In this document: positions 44,901-52,017 of the stretch, piece after piece | Numbering within the stretch: the stretch's first letter is position 1 | Layout: each line of letters begins with the position of its first letter | Assembly (NCBI GenBank): GCA_016931295.1 | Contig: JAFGEZ010000032.1 | Coordinates: 54,609-118,608, forward strand | Source of the DNA: Candidatus Krumholzibacteriota bacterium | Lineage (GTDB): Bacteria; Krumholzibacteriota; Krumholzibacteriia; Krumholzibacteriales; Krumholzibacteriaceae | Direction: 5' to 3' | DNA: 64,000 bases | Made by a program: the position numbers and the translations under genes | Notes under the pieces: model-generated | The model's input: the letters and a program-made list of their open reading frames with translations, nothing else | Told to the model about the DNA's origin: nothing | Databases searched by the model: none

Positions 44901-45242
44901 GGCCGGCTCGACGACCTCGCCGACGAGATGGCCGACGCGGCCGGACGAATCGAGCGGGGCCGGCTCGACGAGGAGCTCCTCGACCGCCAGGAACGGATCG
45001 TCAGCCGCATGCTCGAATCCCAGCGATCGCTCGAGCGGCGCGACTACACGCGCGAGCGCCGGAGCGCGCCGGCGGGCGATCTCCCGGCCGAGGCGCCCCC
45101 GCCCGTCGTCCCCGGCGACGAGACGGCCGAGGCGCTCCTCGAGCAGATCAGGAGCGCGATGCGCGAGAAGGGGCCGGTCGGCTACGAGGAACTGCTCCGG
45201 CTCTACTTCAGGGCCCTCTCGAGAAAGGTGCGCGAGCGATGA
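41928..45242 (+). CDS. DUF4175-like membrane protein with long coiled coil
   Basis: 1104 residues. AAGGAACGGGG precedes the ATG. Two membrane helices near 32-50 and 62-84 and a third near 158-178, then Ig-like beta domains (about 190-500, VNLVVTRAPSRAIAGDDVTV, DYGLGPVRLHFMREG). From about 511 a long charged coiled coil rich in Glu/Arg (EERAQQEQLEEIVDEGRRV; MEEIGRLIDRIRDGQLRE) runs to about 1000. This is the layout of DUF4175 proteins, large envelope proteins of unknown role found with DUF4159 and TPR partners. Its stop overlaps the next start (ATGA), so translation is coupled. Confidence 0.85.
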   Translation: MTGTRSRRDPATEAGFDAALARLARARRAALARGLVAAVSLAALAALAAGLALERLAPGSRAAPFAVFLLFWGGVAVAIASALPRILPPPGPARLALSVGRLAGRGGFFAAAREFAHDPPPASSPFLVEETLRRGAAGLASLDARRLFADAGRPRLLAAALAAGLVCGLMTVAGGGARVARWIADPTLSFRGGTAVNLVVTRAPSRAIAGDDVTVEATSFGRTPRAVSLLSSPAPGVWRSDPLLPDTAGAAGAPLVVYRHTFEGLPGDVRYVFDADGARTAERAVRVARRPVVNGLAAVLEAPSYTGLPPDTVSPLVGRLEALAGTRVTIEGEASAPVASGTISFSSGKKEPVEPAGRLFRAAFTVEDDDTFRVRVVDSLGLDNERPVPRAVHAREDRAPGVEILAPADGDLLPRSFETAVVYRADDDYGLGPVRLHFMREGKDEGFQAVAIERPPAGTRSFEATHAWSLAGAGLFPGDRVLFFLEAVDRNAATGPGRARTETRRLLVPSLSQIYADVRREERAQQEQLEEIVDEGRRVRERIGELSEEMKAEGEMDWSRRREGRELLERQERIGEQLAEAAERLDRTLDRLAGDRMTSREIGEKMEEIGRLIDRIRDGQLRESIERFQRLLGEMSREEALAAMEEVELSTADLVRQLERTIDLLEQVLREERMEELLRRAGEMLDGQRALADSTEANAGDDAGIADRQEALADEMAALEEDAASFAEAQEDSALAAMLEDALARADSAAVEELMREAARRLREGQRGEASCAQQSAADGMLYLYSSLGQCRMAMSMTLDAALVAEIARAARRLVELSGEQEAAAFAIRGEEGEAAAASRQILLRDATDRIARGLYELAGKTMAIPDGAFLHLGLAMREMDVVLDGLGSRSYVEARRGSNRAFEEINLAVIELLRASASSGQGGGGARQRMRMMMQRQLAIREQLQRMLAAGGGLSAQEREGMRRLAGEQRRLEEMMRRAAEESRGAGELLGRLDDLADEMADAAGRIERGRLDEELLDRQERIVSRMLESQRSLERRDYTRERRSAPAGDLPAEAPPPVVPGDETAEALLEQIRSAMREKGPVGYEELLRLYFRALSRKVRER

Positions 45243-47098
45243 GACGGCGGGCGGGCGTCGCGATCCTCCTTCTGTTCCTCGCGACCGGGCTCCATGCAGA
45301 CCCGGCGCAACGGGAGGACGCCGGCGTGCGCCTCGGCCGGGATCTCGCCCGTGCGAACGCGCTGATCCGCGCGCAGCGCTACGACGCGGCGATCCGTCTC
45401 CTCGAGCGCCTCGCCGCCGACGAGCCGGAGGCCGACCAGGTGGCCGAGATGCTCGCCGGCGCCTACCGGCGCGGCGGCCGGGCGGCGGACGCGGTGCGCC
45501 TCCTCGAGGAGCGCCTCGGCGACGCGGCCGGGCCCTTCCTGCTCCTCCGCGAGCTGGGAAATGCTCTCCTCGCGCTCGACCGCCCCGGCGAGGCGGCCGA
45601 CGCCTGGGAACGGGCGCTCGCCGACCCGGCGTCGCGCGAGGGGTACACGAGCGCCGTCGCCGCCCTCGAACGGGACGCGGGGCTCTACGACCGCGCCCTC
45701 GCCACGCTCGAGCGCGGGCGGCTCGGCGGCGGGCGGAACGCCGTCCACCTGACCAACGAGATCGTCCGGCTCCACCGCCTGCTCGGCCGGCCGCGCGCCG
45801 CGTTCCGCGAATCGCTCCGCGCGCTCTCGCTCGCCGAAACCCGCGACATCGTGCTCGCGCGCGACGCGTTCGAGATCTTCCGCGAGACGGGCCGGCCGGC
45901 GGATCTCCTCGCCGCGGCCGACTCGGCCGCCGCCGGCGACCCCGCCTTCCAACTGCTCCACGCGCTGCTCGCCGCCGAGTCGGGCAGGCCGATCGACCGC
46001 TACGTCGACGAGGCGGGCGACCGGCTGCTCGCCGAGCCGGAGCTCGGCCGGCTCGTCTCCCGGCTCGCCGAGGAGGCGGCGGGAGCGATCGCCGCGGCCG
46101 ACGATGCCGTCCATGCGGCCGGCGAGGCGTTCGACGCGGCGGCCGAAGCCTACCTCGAGCGGCACGGCAACGCTCCCGCCGCCCCCTTCGTCGCCGTTCT
46201 CGTCGCCGAGCGGACGCGCGACCGGGCGCGGCGCCTTTCCGGCGGCCCCGCGCGCACGCGCGCCCTCGAGCGGGCGGCGGCCCTCGCCGACTCGGTCTCG
46301 GCCGGCATGCGCTCCTTCCCCCTGCGCGAGCGGGCCGTCCGGCTCCGGGCGGAGATCCTCCTCGACGACCTCCACCGCCCCGGCGACGCCCTCGACGCGC
46401 TCGCCCGGCTCGGCCGCCCCGACGGCGCGGCCGCCGTGCCGATCGAGGAGGTCCGCGCGCGCGCCCTCCTCGGCGCGACAGACCGGGCGGAGGCGGGGCG
46501 CCGGCTCGCCCTCGTCGCGGCGAGCGCCGACACCAGCGTCGCCGCCCTCGGCGCGTGGGCCCTCGGGCGCCTGATGTTCCTCGAGGGAGACGACGCGGGA
46601 GCGGTGGAGGCGTTGAGCGCCGCGGCCGAGCGGTTCCCGGGGAGCCGGTGGGCGAACGACGCCCTCGAGACGGCGATGCTCGTCGAGACGGCGCGCGGGG
46701 AGGAGCGGGCCGCGCTCGAACGCTACCGGGCGGCCGCGAAGCTCTCGGCCGCCGGCCGCATCGACGAGGCGGCAGAGTCGCTCGCGGCGCTCGCCGCGAA
46801 AAGCCCCGCCTCGTCGCTCGCCCCGAAAGCGCTCCTCGAGCGCGCCGGGCTCCTCGAGCGTGCCGGCCGCGAGGCGGCGATGCGGGAGACGCTCCTGCGC
46901 CTCGCAGAACGCCACCCGCTCCACGAGCTCGCCCCGCGGGCCCTCGAGCGCTGCGGCGAGAGCCTCGAGCGGGGGGGCGATCCGGCCGCCGCGGCGCGGC
47001 TCTACGGCGAGATCGTCGAGCGGTACCCCGACGACCCCTATGTCGAGCGCGTCCGCGCGCGGATCGCGCATCTCCGCGAGACGGGCGCGGCTCGATGA
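45239..47098 (+). CDS. Secreted tetratricopeptide-repeat protein
   Basis: 619 residues. Signal peptide about 1-21 (VAILLLFLATGLHA). TPR-type helical pairs run almost end to end: ANALIRAQRYDAAIRLLERL, AGAYRRGGRAADAVRLLEER, ELGNALLALDRPGEAADAWE, and a C-terminal set with YRAAAKLSAAGRIDEAAESL and PAAAARLYGEIVERYPDDPY. TPR proteins of this kind scaffold assembly in the periplasm. It overlaps the DUF4175-like gene by four bases (ATGA). A short duplication of its last codons lies just downstream (47078-47134). Confidence 0.88.
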   Translation: MRRRAGVAILLLFLATGLHADPAQREDAGVRLGRDLARANALIRAQRYDAAIRLLERLAADEPEADQVAEMLAGAYRRGGRAADAVRLLEERLGDAAGPFLLLRELGNALLALDRPGEAADAWERALADPASREGYTSAVAALERDAGLYDRALATLERGRLGGGRNAVHLTNEIVRLHRLLGRPRAAFRESLRALSLAETRDIVLARDAFEIFRETGRPADLLAAADSAAAGDPAFQLLHALLAAESGRPIDRYVDEAGDRLLAEPELGRLVSRLAEEAAGAIAAADDAVHAAGEAFDAAAEAYLERHGNAPAAPFVAVLVAERTRDRARRLSGGPARTRALERAAALADSVSAGMRSFPLRERAVRLRAEILLDDLHRPGDALDALARLGRPDGAAAVPIEEVRARALLGATDRAEAGRRLALVAASADTSVAALGAWALGRLMFLEGDDAGAVEALSAAAERFPGSRWANDALETAMLVETARGEERAALERYRAAAKLSAAGRIDEAAESLAALAAKSPASSLAPKALLERAGLLERAGREAAMRETLLRLAERHPLHELAPRALERCGESLERGGDPAAAARLYGEIVERYPDDPYVERVRARIAHLRETGAAR

Positions 47099-47168
47099 GA
47101 GACGGGCGCCGACGGGGCGAACGCGGCTCGATGACGCGCCCCGCCGCCTCGCAGAAAGGAACGACGCG

Positions 47169-48428
47169 ATGAGACGAACGACCGCCGCGATATTCCTGGC
47201 CCTCGCGCTTCTCGCCGCCCCGGCGGCGCGGGCCGATCTCCTCGTGCCGATGGATTCCGGCCAGACGAACCACCTGCGCGCCTACGGGCTCGTCTGGCGC
47301 GTCCTCCAGGCGGGCGGCGACGCGCGCTGGCTCCTCAACTTTCGCGGCGGCTCCTTCCTCCTCCCCGACGCGCCGGCGTGGCGCCGCGAGGCGGGGCTCC
47401 TCGGCGTGCTCGTCGAGGCGGCCGACGGCGCGGCGGTCGCCGCGATCCTCGCCGAGGTCGAGTCGGGCAACATGGAATCGGTCCGTCTCGAGAAGGCGCC
47501 CCGGATCGCCGTCTACGCGCCGCCGAACAAGCAGCCGTGGGACGACGCGGTGATGATGGCCCTCGACTACGCCGGCATCCCCTACGATGTCGTCTACGAC
47601 GCGGAGGTCCTCGCCGGCGGTCTCGGGGCCTACGACTGGCTGCACCTCCACCACGAGGACTTCACCGGGCAGTACGGCAAGTTCTACGGCGGATTCCGGC
47701 GGACCGAGTGGTACATGCGGCAGCAGATCCTCTTCGAGGAGATCGCCGCCTCGCTCGGCTACGACAAGGTCTCCGAGGAGAAGAAGGCCGTGGCCCGGGC
47801 GATCCGCGAGTACGTGCGCGCCGGGGGGTTCCTCTTCGCGATGTGCTCGGCCTGCGACACGATCGACCTCGCCCTCGCCGCGGGGCCGGTGGACATCGTC
47901 CCCCGCGAGTACGACGGCGACGGCGTCGACCCCGGCTGCCGTGAGAAGCTCGACTTCTCCCGCTGTTTCGCCTTCGAGGGCTTCGAGCTCGAGCTCGATC
48001 CCTACGTCTACGAATTCTCCGACATCGACATGACGCGGGAGGCCGCCGCGCGCGGCGAACAGAGCGACTGGTTCACCCTCTTCGAGTTCTCGGCGAAGCA
48101 CGACCCCGTCGCGACGATGCTCGTGCAGGACCACGTCTCCGTGGTGAAGGGGTTCATGGGCCAGACGACGGCCTTCCGGCGGAGCCTCCTCAAGAAGAAG
48201 GTACTCGTCCTCGGCGAGGTGCGCGGGGCCGACGAGGTCCGCTACATCCACGGCAACCTCGGCCGGGGCACCTTCACCTTCCTCGGCGGGCACGACCCCG
48301 AGGATTACCAGCACCTCGTGGGCGATCCGCCCACCGACCTCGGCCGCCACCCGCACTCCCCCGGCTACCGGCTCATCCTCAACAACATCCTCTTCCCCGC
48401 GGCGCGCCCGCAGGAGCGCAAGACCTGA
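47169..48428 (+). CDS. Secreted protein of the family often labelled asparagine synthetase B
   Basis: 419 residues. AAAGGA precedes the ATG. Signal peptide about 1-21 (FLALALLAAPAARA), which rules out a true cytoplasmic asparagine synthetase. The opening DLLVPMDSGQTNHLRAYGL and WLLNFRGGSFLLP is typical of FCB-group proteins carried in databases under that doubtful name. Further motifs: HHEDFTGQYGKFYGGFRRTE, GGFLFAMCSACDTIDLALAA (class I amidotransferase-like elbow), and the late FTFLGGHDPEDY. It likely shares the ThuA/amidotransferase-like fold with DUF4159. Last gene of the envelope cluster. Confidence 0.75.
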   Translation: MRRTTAAIFLALALLAAPAARADLLVPMDSGQTNHLRAYGLVWRVLQAGGDARWLLNFRGGSFLLPDAPAWRREAGLLGVLVEAADGAAVAAILAEVESGNMESVRLEKAPRIAVYAPPNKQPWDDAVMMALDYAGIPYDVVYDAEVLAGGLGAYDWLHLHHEDFTGQYGKFYGGFRRTEWYMRQQILFEEIAASLGYDKVSEEKKAVARAIREYVRAGGFLFAMCSACDTIDLALAAGPVDIVPREYDGDGVDPGCREKLDFSRCFAFEGFELELDPYVYEFSDIDMTREAAARGEQSDWFTLFEFSAKHDPVATMLVQDHVSVVKGFMGQTTAFRRSLLKKKVLVLGEVRGADEVRYIHGNLGRGTFTFLGGHDPEDYQHLVGDPPTDLGRHPHSPGYRLILNNILFPAARPQERKT

Positions 48429-48491
48429 GCGGCGCGCCGGCGTGATGCACGGCGAATCGGCGCGGCCTTCCGCCGCGCCCCGGCGGCGTCC

Positions 48492-48521
48492 TTGACGCGC
48501 CCGCGGGGAGCGGTGTACGAT
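48492..48521 (+). promoter_or_regulatory. Promoter of the flavoprotein/ATP-grasp operon
   Basis: TTGACG (48492-48497), 18-bp spacer, TACGAT (48516-48521), giving a leader of about 140 bases before the ATG at 48668. Confidence 0.6.
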
Positions 48522-48667
48522 TCCCCCGTCCGCCGGCCGCGCCGCCGTCGACCTCGTCGCCGCCGCTCTCGTCGCCGCAGACCGCGCCGGCCGCGGACGA
48601 TCCCGTCGACAGGCCGGGCGGCCATCGCCGCCGCCGACACGGTCCCGAACCGGAAGGGGGAGTCTCC

Positions 48668-49240
48668 ATGAAGTATCTCGTCGTCTACGCCCACCCGCGG
48701 CCGGAGAGCTTCAACCACGCCGTCCTCGAACGCGTCACCGCGCTCCTCGAGGAGCGCGGCCGAGAATACGTCGTCCACGATCTCTACGCCCTCGGGTTCG
48801 AGCCGCGGCTCGACGCCGAGGGCCTGGAAGGCTACATGGCGGGGAAGGTGCCCCCCGACGTCGCCGCCGAGCAGGCGGCGATCGCGGCGGCCGACCGGCT
48901 CCTCGTCATCCACCCGACGTGGTGGTTCGGGATGCCGGCGATCCTCAAGGGATGGATCGACCGCGTCTTCGTCCACGGCTTCGCCTTCCGTTACGGCGAG
49001 AAGGGCCCCGAGGGGCTCCTCGCCGGCAAGCAGGCGATCGTCGTCACGACGACCGGCGGCGGCGAGGAGGCCTACCGAAACCACGGGTTCGGCGACGCCA
49101 TCCGGAAGGCGATCGACACGGGGATCTTCGGCTTCTGCGGTATGGAGCTCCTCGAGCGTCGGTTCCTCTTCGGCGTGCCCGCCGTCGACGACGCGGCTCG
49201 CACGGCGATGCTCGATGCTCTCTCCACCCTGCCCCTCTAG
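48668..49240 (+). CDS. NAD(P)H-dependent flavodoxin-fold quinone oxidoreductase
   Basis: 190 residues. GGAAGGGGGAG precedes the ATG. The Flavodoxin_2 (NQO1/MdaB/KefF-like) pattern is clear: YLVVYAHPRPESFNHAV at the start for FMN/FAD phosphate binding, FHPTWWFGMPAILKGWIDRV type core (here HPTWWFGMPAILKGWIDRV), and VTTTGGGEEAYRNHGFG for the isoalloxazine side. It reduces quinones or related acceptors by two electrons in the cytoplasm. First gene of an operon with a nitroreductase (42 bp gap) and an ATP-grasp ligase (37 bp gap). Confidence 0.92.
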   Translation: MKYLVVYAHPRPESFNHAVLERVTALLEERGREYVVHDLYALGFEPRLDAEGLEGYMAGKVPPDVAAEQAAIAAADRLLVIHPTWWFGMPAILKGWIDRVFVHGFAFRYGEKGPEGLLAGKQAIVVTTTGGGEEAYRNHGFGDAIRKAIDTGIFGFCGMELLERRFLFGVPAVDDAARTAMLDALSTLPL

Positions 49241-49282
49241 GGCTGCCGCGGGGCCGCACCGCCGCCCCCGGGGAAAGGCGCG

Positions 49283-49855
49283 ATGAATTTCTCGGGTCTC
49301 GTTTCGCGCTGCCGCAGCGTCCGCCGTTTCCGCGAGGAGCAACCGATCGCGCGCGAGACCCTGCTCGCCCTCGTCGACCTGGCACGGCTCTCCCCGTCGG
49401 GGGGCAACAGCCAGGCGCTGCGCTTCCACCTCTCGGCCGATCCCGAAACGAACAGGGCGATCTTCCCGCACCTCTCCTGGGCGGGCTACCTCGAGGACTG
49501 GCCGGGACCGGCCCCGGGCGAACGCCCAGCCGCCTACGTGACGATCCTCCACGACACATCGATCGCCGCCTCGGCGGGGTGCGATCACGGGATCGCCGCC
49601 TGGAGCATCTCGCTCGGCGCCGCCGAGCGGGGGATCGGCGCCTGCATCGTCGGCTCGGTCGACCGCGAGGCCCTCGCCGCCGCCCTCGCGCTGAAGGAGC
49701 GGTTCCGCGTCATGCTCGTCGTCGCCCTCGGTGAGCCGGCCGAGCGCGTCGTCGTCGAGACGGTCGGCGGGACGCGCGGGATCCGCTACTGGCGCGACGA
49801 CGACGGCGTCCACCACGTACCGAAACGCCCGCTGGACGAGATCGTTTTGCCGTGA
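49283..49855 (+). CDS. Nitroreductase-family flavoprotein
   Basis: 190 residues. The nitroreductase fold shows as VSRCRSVRRFREEQPIAR (FMN phosphate contacts), ARLSPSGGNSQALRFHL, CDHGIAAWSISLGAAERGIG and the closing VVALGEPAERV. It binds FMN and uses NAD(P)H to reduce an organic acceptor not evident from sequence. GGGGAAAGG lies upstream. Second gene of the three-gene operon. Confidence 0.92.
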   Translation: MNFSGLVSRCRSVRRFREEQPIARETLLALVDLARLSPSGGNSQALRFHLSADPETNRAIFPHLSWAGYLEDWPGPAPGERPAAYVTILHDTSIAASAGCDHGIAAWSISLGAAERGIGACIVGSVDREALAAALALKERFRVMLVVALGEPAERVVVETVGGTRGIRYWRDDDGVHHVPKRPLDEIVLP

Positions 49856-49892
49856 CACCTGCCGGCGCCCCGCGCCGCGGAAGGAGACACCG

Positions 49893-51056
49893 ATGAGCCT
49901 CGTCATCCTCGACGAACCCTACGTCTCGGAGAACCTCGTCGCCTCGATCGCGCGGATCGGGGCCGACGTGCTCGACACGCCCTTCGCACGATCGCTCGGC
50001 GGCCCGACGCTCGCGTTCGTGGGGGAAAACGAGGCGGCGCGGGCGCTCGCCGCCGAGAGGCACCCGCTCGTCTACTGCAACTCGGAGAACAGCATCGGCT
50101 GGCTCGACGAGCGCCTCCCGGCGGAGGGGCTCCCCGCGACGGTCGCCCGGTTCAAGGACAAGGTCCGCTTCCGCGAGCTCCTCGCCCCGCGGCACCCGGA
50201 CTTCTTCTACCGGGCCGTCCCGCTCGCCGGACTCGGCGATCTCGATCCGGCCGCGCTGCCCTCGCCCTTCGTCATCAAGCCGGCCGTGGGGTTCTTCTCG
50301 ATGGCGGTCCGGCGCGTGGCCGATCCGGCCGACTGGCCCGCCGCGCTCGAGGCGATCCGGCTCGAGCTCGACCAGGTAGCCGGGCACTACCCCTCGGCCG
50401 TCCTCGACGCGGGCACATTCATCGTCGAGGCGTGCGTCGAGGGGGAGGAGTACGCGCTCGACGTCCACTACGACGCCGACGGGGCGCCGGTCGTCCTCAA
50501 CGTTCTCCACCACCGGTTCCGCTCCCCGGAGGACACGAGCGACCGGCTCTACCTCACCTCGGCGGAGATCGTCCGCGAGGGGATCGAGCGCTTCGGCGGG
50601 GAGCTCGCCTGGCTCGGCGAGGCGGCGGGGCTCAGGAACTTCCCCATGCACGTCGAGTTCCGCCTCGAGCCGGACGGCGGCGTCTTCCCGATCGAGGTCA
50701 ACCCCCTGCGCTTCGCCGGCTGGTGCGCCGCCGACATCGCGCAGATCGCCTGGGGGCTCGACTCATACGCCTATCTGCTGCGGGGGTGGCGCCCCGACTG
50801 GGACGCCTACCTCGACGGGCTCGAGGGGCGCCTCTTCTGCCTCGCCATCGCCGACATGCCCCCCGAGGTGACGGGCAATCGGGTGGCGTCCTTCGACTAC
50901 ATGGGGTTCGGGCGGCTCTTCCGCCGCGTCCTCGAGATGCGGCCGATCGATTACCGGCGTTTCCGCAACTTCGCCTTCGTCTTCGGGGAGACCGACGAGC
51001 GGGGGATCCCCGGCATCCTCGCCGCCGACACCCGCGACTACATCACCCTGCGCTGA
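49893..51056 (+). CDS. ATP-grasp superfamily ligase
   Basis: 387 residues; AAGGAG precedes the ATG at 49893. ATP-grasp features: ARFKDKVRFRELLA (start of the grasp domain), FVIKPAVGFFSMAVRRV (ATP-lysine strand), FIVEACVEGEEYALDVHYD (E-E-Y metal/nucleotide segment) and FRLEPDGGVFPIEVNPLRFAG (metal-binding Glu and Asn near 270). Such enzymes join a carboxylate to an amine or thiol through an acyl-phosphate. The N-terminal domain is not recognised, so the substrate is unknown. Two small flavoproteins precede it in the operon. Confidence 0.88.
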   Translation: MSLVILDEPYVSENLVASIARIGADVLDTPFARSLGGPTLAFVGENEAARALAAERHPLVYCNSENSIGWLDERLPAEGLPATVARFKDKVRFRELLAPRHPDFFYRAVPLAGLGDLDPAALPSPFVIKPAVGFFSMAVRRVADPADWPAALEAIRLELDQVAGHYPSAVLDAGTFIVEACVEGEEYALDVHYDADGAPVVLNVLHHRFRSPEDTSDRLYLTSAEIVREGIERFGGELAWLGEAAGLRNFPMHVEFRLEPDGGVFPIEVNPLRFAGWCAADIAQIAWGLDSYAYLLRGWRPDWDAYLDGLEGRLFCLAIADMPPEVTGNRVASFDYMGFGRLFRRVLEMRPIDYRRFRNFAFVFGETDERGIPGILAADTRDYITLR

Positions 51057-51088
51057 AGGCGGGGGCCGGCCGGGACGGCGACCGCGGC

Positions 51089-51128
51089 GCCGTGCGCCGT
51101 GCGCCGTGCCGTGCGCCGTGCCGTGCGC
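51089..51128. repeat. Short tandem GCCGTGC repeats
   Basis: Four 7-base units GCCGTGC (51089, 51096, 51103, 51115) mixed with shorter CGTGC pieces, in the 109-bp gap between convergent genes. Probably slippage DNA; a fold-back role at the gene ends is possible. Confidence 0.65.
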
Positions 51129-51165
51129 AACGCGAGGCCATCGTTCGCAGCGTCCCCGCCGCGCC

Positions 51166-51828
51166 TCACCCGTCGCCGGCGTGGAGCTCCCAGCAGGCGG
51201 GGTCGATCTCGAGCAGGCCGTTCTCCCAGGTGGCGAGCTTCCGGCGCGCGAGCCGCGCGAGGAGGCGCGAGAGGGTCTCGGGCGTCGTCCCGATCGCCTG
51301 CGCCAGCTCCTTCTTGGAGAGGTCGGGTCGGCAGGAGGGGCGTCGCCCCCAGCGGTCGGCGACGAAGCGGAAGAAGCGCTCCTCCACGTCGAAGGCGGTG
51401 AGCTGGAGGATGCGGTCGGCGAGAAAGCGCATCTTGCGCATCAGGGTGCCGATGAACTCGTCGCGGAAGGCGGGCTCCCCGAGGAGCGCGAGAAAGCCCC
51501 GCCGGGGGATCTCGAAGAGGAGCGAGTCGGCCGTGACGAGGGCGCTCACCGGGTAGTCGTCGCGCTCGAAGAGGATCGCCTCGGCGAACATCTCCCCGGG
51601 GCAAACGAGCCGGATGACGATCTCGCGGCCGTCGGGGGTGAGCTTGTAGAGCTTGACCGCCCCCTCGACGAGGATGAAGAAGCGGCCCTCGACATCCCCC
51701 TCGAGAAAGAGTACGCTGTTCCCTGCGGCTTCACGATACACACCGACATTCAGCAGCGCCTGCCGGGCCCCGGGCCCGATGTCGCCGAAGAACGCCGTTT
51801 GGAAGAGCTTCCCGTCGCGCCTGTCCAT
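51166..51828 (-). CDS. Crp/Fnr-family regulator, candidate HcpR
   Basis: 220 residues from the ATG at 51828; a TTG 36 bases further up would overlap the promoter. Cyclic-nucleotide-like beta-roll (about 20-110, with FLEGDVEGRFFILVEGAVKLY and CPGEMFAEAILFER), dimer helix and a C-terminal winged helix-turn-helix (LSKKELAQAIGTTPETLSRL). It lacks the N-terminal cysteine cluster of Fnr, so it does not hold the classic oxygen-sensing 4Fe-4S cluster; haem or direct NO sensing, as in Dnr and HcpR, is more likely. It is divergent from hcp, whose promoter holds a fitting palindrome, which suggests HcpR. Its own promoter predicts a leaderless message. Confidence 0.9.
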   Translation of the reverse strand: MDRRDGKLFQTAFFGDIGPGARQALLNVGVYREAAGNSVLFLEGDVEGRFFILVEGAVKLYKLTPDGREIVIRLVCPGEMFAEAILFERDDYPVSALVTADSLLFEIPRRGFLALLGEPAFRDEFIGTLMRKMRFLADRILQLTAFDVEERFFRFVADRWGRRPSCRPDLSKKELAQAIGTTPETLSRLLARLARRKLATWENGLLEIDPACWELHAGDG

Positions 51829-51835
51829 GAGGCTA

Positions 51836-51864
51836 TAGATACCCGCGGCGCGGCGGGAAGGCAA
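51836..51864 (-). promoter_or_regulatory. Promoter of the Crp/Fnr regulator, leaderless
   Basis: On the minus strand TTGCCT (51864-51859), exactly 17 bp, TATCTA (51841-51836). The predicted start of transcription is 51829, one base before the ATG. No ribosome site is present. Confidence 0.6.
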
Positions 51865-51931
51865 GGCGGAAAACGACGGCGCGCCGCCGCCGGCCCCGTT
51901 TCGCGACGGATCCGGAACAATCGCCGCCCCG

Positions 51932-51974
51932 CTTGACCCCGGTCAAGGCGCGCGGGCGGCGTGACGCGTATCAT
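51932..51974 (+). promoter_or_regulatory. hcp promoter with class II Crp/Fnr operator
   Basis: A perfect palindrome CTTGACCCCGGTCAAG (51932-51947) and a -10 box TATCAT (51969-51974). Counting +1 as 51981, the palindrome centre is at -41.5, the class II activator position. No separate -35 box is seen, as usual for activated promoters. Confidence 0.8.
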
Positions 51975-51982
51975 GCACACGA

Positions 51983-52001
51983 CCGGCCCGATCCGGGCCG
52001 G
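51983..52001 (+). promoter_or_regulatory. Stem-loop at the 5' end of the hcp message
   Basis: Perfect inverted repeat CCGGCCCG-ATC-CGGGCCGG starting two bases after the predicted transcript start and ending just before the GAAAGGA ribosome site. Its position supports the start assignment; it may protect the message or limit translation. Confidence 0.6.
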
Positions 52002-52017
52002 ACGAAAGGAGCGCGAG

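Noticed and set aside
41817-48356. A minus-strand open frame of about 2180 codons across the DUF4175, TPR and AsnB-like genes
   Set aside because: The plus-strand genes have signal peptides, ribosome sites and ATGA overlaps; the minus frame has none.
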